9,281 nucleotides of DNA, from the NCBI GenBank assembly GCA_014239035.1, contig JAAZZY010000002.1, positions 1 through 9,281 on the forward strand, written 5' to 3'. Of the stretch, positions 6,661 through 9,281 are shown piece by piece. This stretch comes from Chlamydiia bacterium. GTDB taxonomy: Bacteria > Chlamydiota > Chlamydiia > Chlamydiales > JAAZZY01. Numbering within the stretch: the first letter of the stretch is position 1; every line of letters begins with the position of its first letter. The notes under the pieces were generated by a model. That model was not told the origin of the DNA, did no database searches, and saw nothing but the letters and a program-made list of their open reading frames with translations. Made by a program: the position numbers and the translations under genes.

Positions 6661-7908
6661 ATGTCAGCAATAGCAAGAGCAGTAGTATCTGCAGGATCAC
6701 AAGCCCTTTTTCTACCAATAGAGGCTGCCAAGGGAGCATCTAAAGTTGTCAAAGGTGCAACTAAAGGCACACTAATTGGACTCGGTGCTGTAGCACAGGT
6801 TGCTTCAGGATCTCTAACGACTGCCACAGCATTGTATCTGCAATATCTTGTTCTATCATCTGCCTTTGATGCTGTTAGTGGTTATGCTGGACAATACAGA
6901 GAGCTCAAAGGGGGATTCCAAGATGTTGGGTTTACTTCTAAAGAAATTGGCTCTTTATTTCAAGGAACGCACGGGTCGGGAAATAGTTGGAATATTTTAG
7001 AGCTTAGTTTTGATCCACGTAGCTTAAAAGACGTGCAAGATGTTTTAAACTCGGTATACGAACACTCGACTGACCTAAATATTATGCAGGTAAGGACAGC
7101 TCAAATTTTATCTAAAGTTCTCATCGGAAAAAATGCTCATTTCTTGCAAGCAGGACATAAAATTACGGTGCCTTCGGTAGTCAATGGCAATAAAGAACTT
7201 GTTGAATATACTTTTGATAAAAAATTTGATCTTTGGCAGGGAGTTCCCGCTTTTGGGTTCATCGATGAAAAAGGAATTTCAGCCCCTCTTCTAATTTTTA
7301 GATCTACAAACACAGATTTAGAAGAATCAGATACTCTTCCAACAATGACAGCTAACTTGCACCCACAAGGACCTGCTTGGAAACTTTTTTCAGAATCACA
7401 AGAAGAAATCTCAAAGTGGCTAGAAAATGCAAATAATAAAAGCGCACAAAAAGCTCGAACAATAGGCTTTAGCCAAGGTGGAGTCTTAGCCTCATATTTT
7501 TTAACCTACAACCCTGAGCAGTTTAATAAGAGCGATGATCATCCTTCATTAATTTTAGATGCACCCGGTGTAAGCTCAAAAATAGAAAAAGAATGGTTAG
7601 GGATTGAAAAGAAACCCTCAGCTTTAACTTATGTCAATCGCGGAGATCTGATTCCCAAAATTGGAGATGCCTTTGTAGGTAGAGCCTTTGAAGTGCGTAT
7701 TGCACAAAATCTCAGAGGGTTTGAATCTCATCGTGCACTGAGCCTATTTGCTCCTCAATGGAAGATAGTTGAAATTTCTACGCGCTGTGAAAAAAACTCT
7801 AGAAGCCGCGGGATTCTTTCTGGAGTGCAGAAAGTGCTAGGTGCTGTAATCTACACGCCAGTTAAAAAGATTTTGCTTCCATGTATGCAAGGAATTTTCA
7901 ACAGCTAA
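6661..7908 (+). CDS. membrane-associated protein with lipase-like alpha/beta-hydrolase domain
   Basis: A 415-residue protein. The first 75 residues are rich in Gly, Ala and Ser, with a glycine-zipper spacing (G32, G36, G40) running into a hydrophobic stretch to about 70, suggesting membrane insertion; there is no classical cleavable signal peptide. The C-terminal half resembles a class 3 lipase or related serine hydrolase: LLIFRST (210-216, like the FRGT oxyanion strand), IGFSQGG (268-274, a GxSxG nucleophile elbow with Ser271), TYVNRGDLIPKIGD (323-336, candidate catalytic Asp329) and SHRALSLF (356-363, candidate His357). These occur in the order expected for the Ser-Asp-His triad. The last 30 residues again have a hydrophobic, basic character. 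Substrate is unknown: lipid or ester hydrolysis is inferred. In an intracellular chlamydia-like organism it could be a secreted host-membrane-acting protein, but nothing in the sequence proves secretion. Confidence 0.72.
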   Translation: MSAIARAVVSAGSQALFLPIEAAKGASKVVKGATKGTLIGLGAVAQVASGSLTTATALYLQYLVLSSAFDAVSGYAGQYRELKGGFQDVGFTSKEIGSLFQGTHGSGNSWNILELSFDPRSLKDVQDVLNSVYEHSTDLNIMQVRTAQILSKVLIGKNAHFLQAGHKITVPSVVNGNKELVEYTFDKKFDLWQGVPAFGFIDEKGISAPLLIFRSTNTDLEESDTLPTMTANLHPQGPAWKLFSESQEEISKWLENANNKSAQKARTIGFSQGGVLASYFLTYNPEQFNKSDDHPSLILDAPGVSSKIEKEWLGIEKKPSALTYVNRGDLIPKIGDAFVGRAFEVRIAQNLRGFESHRALSLFAPQWKIVEISTRCEKNSRSRGILSGVQKVLGAVIYTPVKKILLPCMQGIFNS

Positions 7909-7929
7909 GTTGATTTTCTAGGCATTTTA

Positions 7930-7958
7930 TTCATATCTGTGCTAATTTTCTCTAAAAT
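7930..7958 (+). promoter_or_regulatory. candidate promoter for the MinD/FlhG-like ATPase gene
   Basis: TTCATA (7930-7935, 4 of 6) and TAAAAT (7953-7958, 5 of 6) are separated by 17 bp. Transcription would start near 7965, leaving a leader of about 21 bases before the TTG at 7986. It lies in the 77 bp gap after the lipase-like gene. Confidence 0.45.
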
Positions 7959-7985
7959 AGTGAAATTTCATAATTTGCAAGTCTA

Positions 7986-9005
7986 TTGGCAACTAATCGT
8001 TTGAAAAATAAAAAGAAATCACAGCCTTTAATCATCGCAATTGCAGGCGCAAAAGGTGGCGTGGGTAAGTCTATGGCTTGTTCAAACATTGCTATTCAAT
8101 TTGCACAAGGAGGCCTTAAAACCACCTTACTTGATTTAGACTTAGGGGCAGCAAATCAACATACTCTATTGGGGATTTCTCGATCTTCAAAAGGTTGGAC
8201 TCAATTTTTGAGTGACCCATCAATGGATTTATCAAGCTTTGAAGTCGAAACAAAACAGAAACATCTAGGCCTCTTGGCAGCTTGTGGATATCGACCAGAT
8301 ATTGCTGAGATCTCTCACGATGTGCAGTCTTCTCTAATGACTCAAATTAGAAACCTCAATAGCGATATTGTATTAATGGATTTGGGAGCAGGTAGCCATA
8401 AAAGTACTCTTGATTTTTTTACTGCAGCAGACATAAAGACTTTAGTGACTACAACAGAGTCGACATCACTACTCAACAATTTTGAATTTTTAAAGAATGT
8501 GCTGTATCAATCTTTTTGTAGAGCAGCTCACAGCTATCCAAAAATTTTAGATCTCATCTATCAATACAAAGCAAACCCCACATTGAGGCTGAATCAACTT
8601 ATTGATAAAGTGGAGAGCGTGGATCCCTTTTTTGCTCAAATGCTGACAAATATATGCGCATCTCTTGATGTGAATGTCATATTTAACCAAGTCAGGAAGG
8701 TTAACGAGGTGCACATGGCAGTAAGGCTTAAAAAAATAGTGCAAAAGCAGTTGAGTTTAGATTTGTCTTATCCAGGATTTATTTTCTTTAGTGAGGAGGT
8801 TGTTGCCTCAATGCAAAAACAATTGCCAATTAGCTACATCTCACCGCGATCAATCATTACACAAATCTTTAAAAGAATTACTCAGCTGTTGTTGAAAAAG
8901 TCTCTCTATAAAGAGACCTCAAAGCAGGCCATTTCTTGGGAACAAATTCAACAAGACTTCCATAAAAATCGTGTGGAAAGAAAAAAAGCACATCACCTCC
9001 TGTAA
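7986..9005 (+). CDS. MinD/FlhG-like P-loop ATPase
   Basis: A 339-residue ATPase of the MinD/FlhG branch of the ParA superfamily, whose members position cell-division, flagellar or other complexes by ATP-dependent dimerisation. Visible motifs are the deviant Walker A AKGGVGKSM (22-30, signature Lys23, P-loop Lys28), the A' motif LLDLDLGAAN (48-57), the switch II/Walker B MDLGAGSH (131-138, the DxGAG form typical of FlhG/MinD) and VIFNQVR (231-237, base-binding Asn). An insert of about 45 residues (180-225) precedes the NQVR strand. Residues 288-309 form a basic amphipathic helix that could bind membrane, followed by about 30 hydrophilic residues. The only in-frame starts before the P-loop are TTG at 7986 and TTG at 8001; a TAA at 7971-7973 rules out an earlier start. 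There is no Shine-Dalgarno. No flagellar gene is nearby, so the target is unknown. It is not a close copy of the ParA encoded at 4423. Confidence 0.85.
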   Translation: MATNRLKNKKKSQPLIIAIAGAKGGVGKSMACSNIAIQFAQGGLKTTLLDLDLGAANQHTLLGISRSSKGWTQFLSDPSMDLSSFEVETKQKHLGLLAACGYRPDIAEISHDVQSSLMTQIRNLNSDIVLMDLGAGSHKSTLDFFTAADIKTLVTTTESTSLLNNFEFLKNVLYQSFCRAAHSYPKILDLIYQYKANPTLRLNQLIDKVESVDPFFAQMLTNICASLDVNVIFNQVRKVNEVHMAVRLKKIVQKQLSLDLSYPGFIFFSEEVVASMQKQLPISYISPRSIITQIFKRITQLLLKKSLYKETSKQAISWEQIQQDFHKNRVERKKAHHLL

Positions 9006-9039
9006 GTTTAAAACAAGGATTTTTTTCAAAAAAAGATTA

Positions 9040-9121
9040 TTAACTAACGATTTAATTAATAAAAAAATTCTTTTTATTTATTCAACTTCTTTGCTATAAC
9101 TTCGTCGAAATTTTAACTAAC
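9040..9121 (+). repeat. 9-bp direct repeat TTAACTAAC flanking a promoter
   Basis: TTAACTAAC occurs at 9040-9048 and again at 9113-9121, 73 bp apart, one copy upstream and one just downstream of the -10 box at 9095-9100. The spacing is close to seven helical turns, which would suit a looping regulator, but the repeat is short and AT-rich, so chance is quite possible. The surrounding 130 bp spacer (9006-9135) is strongly AT-rich and holds no gene. Confidence 0.35.
9092..9100 (+). promoter_or_regulatory. extended -10 promoter for the last gene
   Basis: TGC-TATAAC (9092-9100) matches an extended -10 element (TGn followed by a TATAAT-like box, 5 of 6). The -35 region is a run of T and A without a good hexamer, as extended -10 promoters tolerate. 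The predicted start is near 9107, about 29 bases before the ATG at 9136. Confidence 0.45.
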
Positions 9122-9135
9122 AATCAGCTAGTCTT

Positions 9136-9281
9136 ATGTTTTATGTTCAAAATTGGGATGCTTCGTTTCCTCAAAATTCAGCTTTTGAAATCTTAAAGAT
9201 GCAGCTCTCAAGTTCTGAGAAATCTTTGCAATATTATGACACTTCTCAGAGTCCGAAAAAGGATAGTTATCTTTTAACAGA
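9136..9281 (+). CDS. 5' end of an unrecognised protein gene (partial)
   Basis: The frame is open from an ATG at 9136 to the end of the window, giving 48 codons, and continues outside. The N-terminus begins MFYVQNWDASFPQNSAF and is polar, with an SSSEKS/SQSPKKDS serine- and lysine-rich stretch; there is no signal peptide or membrane helix in the visible part. I recognise no family. No clear Shine-Dalgarno precedes the ATG, but a plausible extended -10 promoter lies upstream, and an alternative ATG at 9143 in another frame is closed after 17 codons. It follows the MinD/FlhG-like ATPase on the same strand after 130 bp, so it is probably a separate transcript. Confidence 0.55.
   Translation, partial: MFYVQNWDASFPQNSAFEILKMQLSSSEKSLQYYDTSQSPKKDSYLLT

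Noticed and set aside
6618..6827. Minus-strand open frame antisense to the Gly/Ala-rich start of the lipase-like gene
   Set aside because: Its Ala/Pro/Thr-rich product is what the complement of GC-richer Gly/Ala codons gives; the plus strand has a consensus ribosome binding site.
8547..8744. Minus-strand open frame inside the MinD/FlhG-like gene
   Set aside because: It is antisense to a conserved ATPase, and its product has no recognisable features.
9020..9037. T7-C-A7 palindrome after the MinD-like gene as a terminator
   Set aside because: The stem is only A-T pairs with an impossible one-base loop, so it is not a credible intrinsic terminator.

Overview
The window looks like part of the chromosome of an AT-rich, chlamydia-like bacterium (phylum Chlamydiae, most likely one of the environmental or amoeba-associated lineages). 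The main reason is the order ParA ATPase, then proteins resembling the chlamydial plasmid protein pGP6-D. This matches the pgp5/pgp6 pair of chlamydial plasmids and the chromosomal minD/gp6D neighbours (CT582/CT583) of Chlamydia trachomatis. The assignment rests on recognising families by eye, not on a search.

Layout. Bases 1-204 hold the 3' end of an unrecognised gene. Bases 281-2776 encode a bifunctional glutathione synthesis enzyme: an E. coli-type glutamate-cysteine ligase fused to an ATP-grasp glutathione synthetase (GshF type). It converges on, and overlaps by 12 bp, a HAD phosphatase gene on the minus strand (2765-3454). Divergent from the HAD gene is a predicted lipoprotein with an M15-peptidase-like (VanY/D-Ala-D-Ala carboxypeptidase-like) core (3508-4341).

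The middle (4360-6584) is a partition-like block: a ParA ATPase with its own promoter and ribosome binding site, a tRNA-Leu(CAA) gene with a good sigma70-type promoter, and two tandem paralogous pGP6-D-like genes. The right part holds a glycine-zipper protein with a lipase-like alpha/beta-hydrolase core (6661-7908), a second, MinD/FlhG-like ATPase with a TTG start (7986-9005), a promoter-bearing AT-rich spacer, and the 5' end of another unrecognised gene (from 9136).

How the genes may work together: ParA and the pGP6-like proteins plausibly form one DNA segregation or copy-control module descended from, or shared with, the chlamydial plasmid. The second ATPase could act in a separate positioning process. 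The glutathione enzyme, HAD phosphatase and lipoprotein are probably independent metabolic and envelope functions. No insertion sequence, CRISPR array, rRNA or clear GC-rich terminator was seen, and no intergenic stretch exceeds 300 bases.
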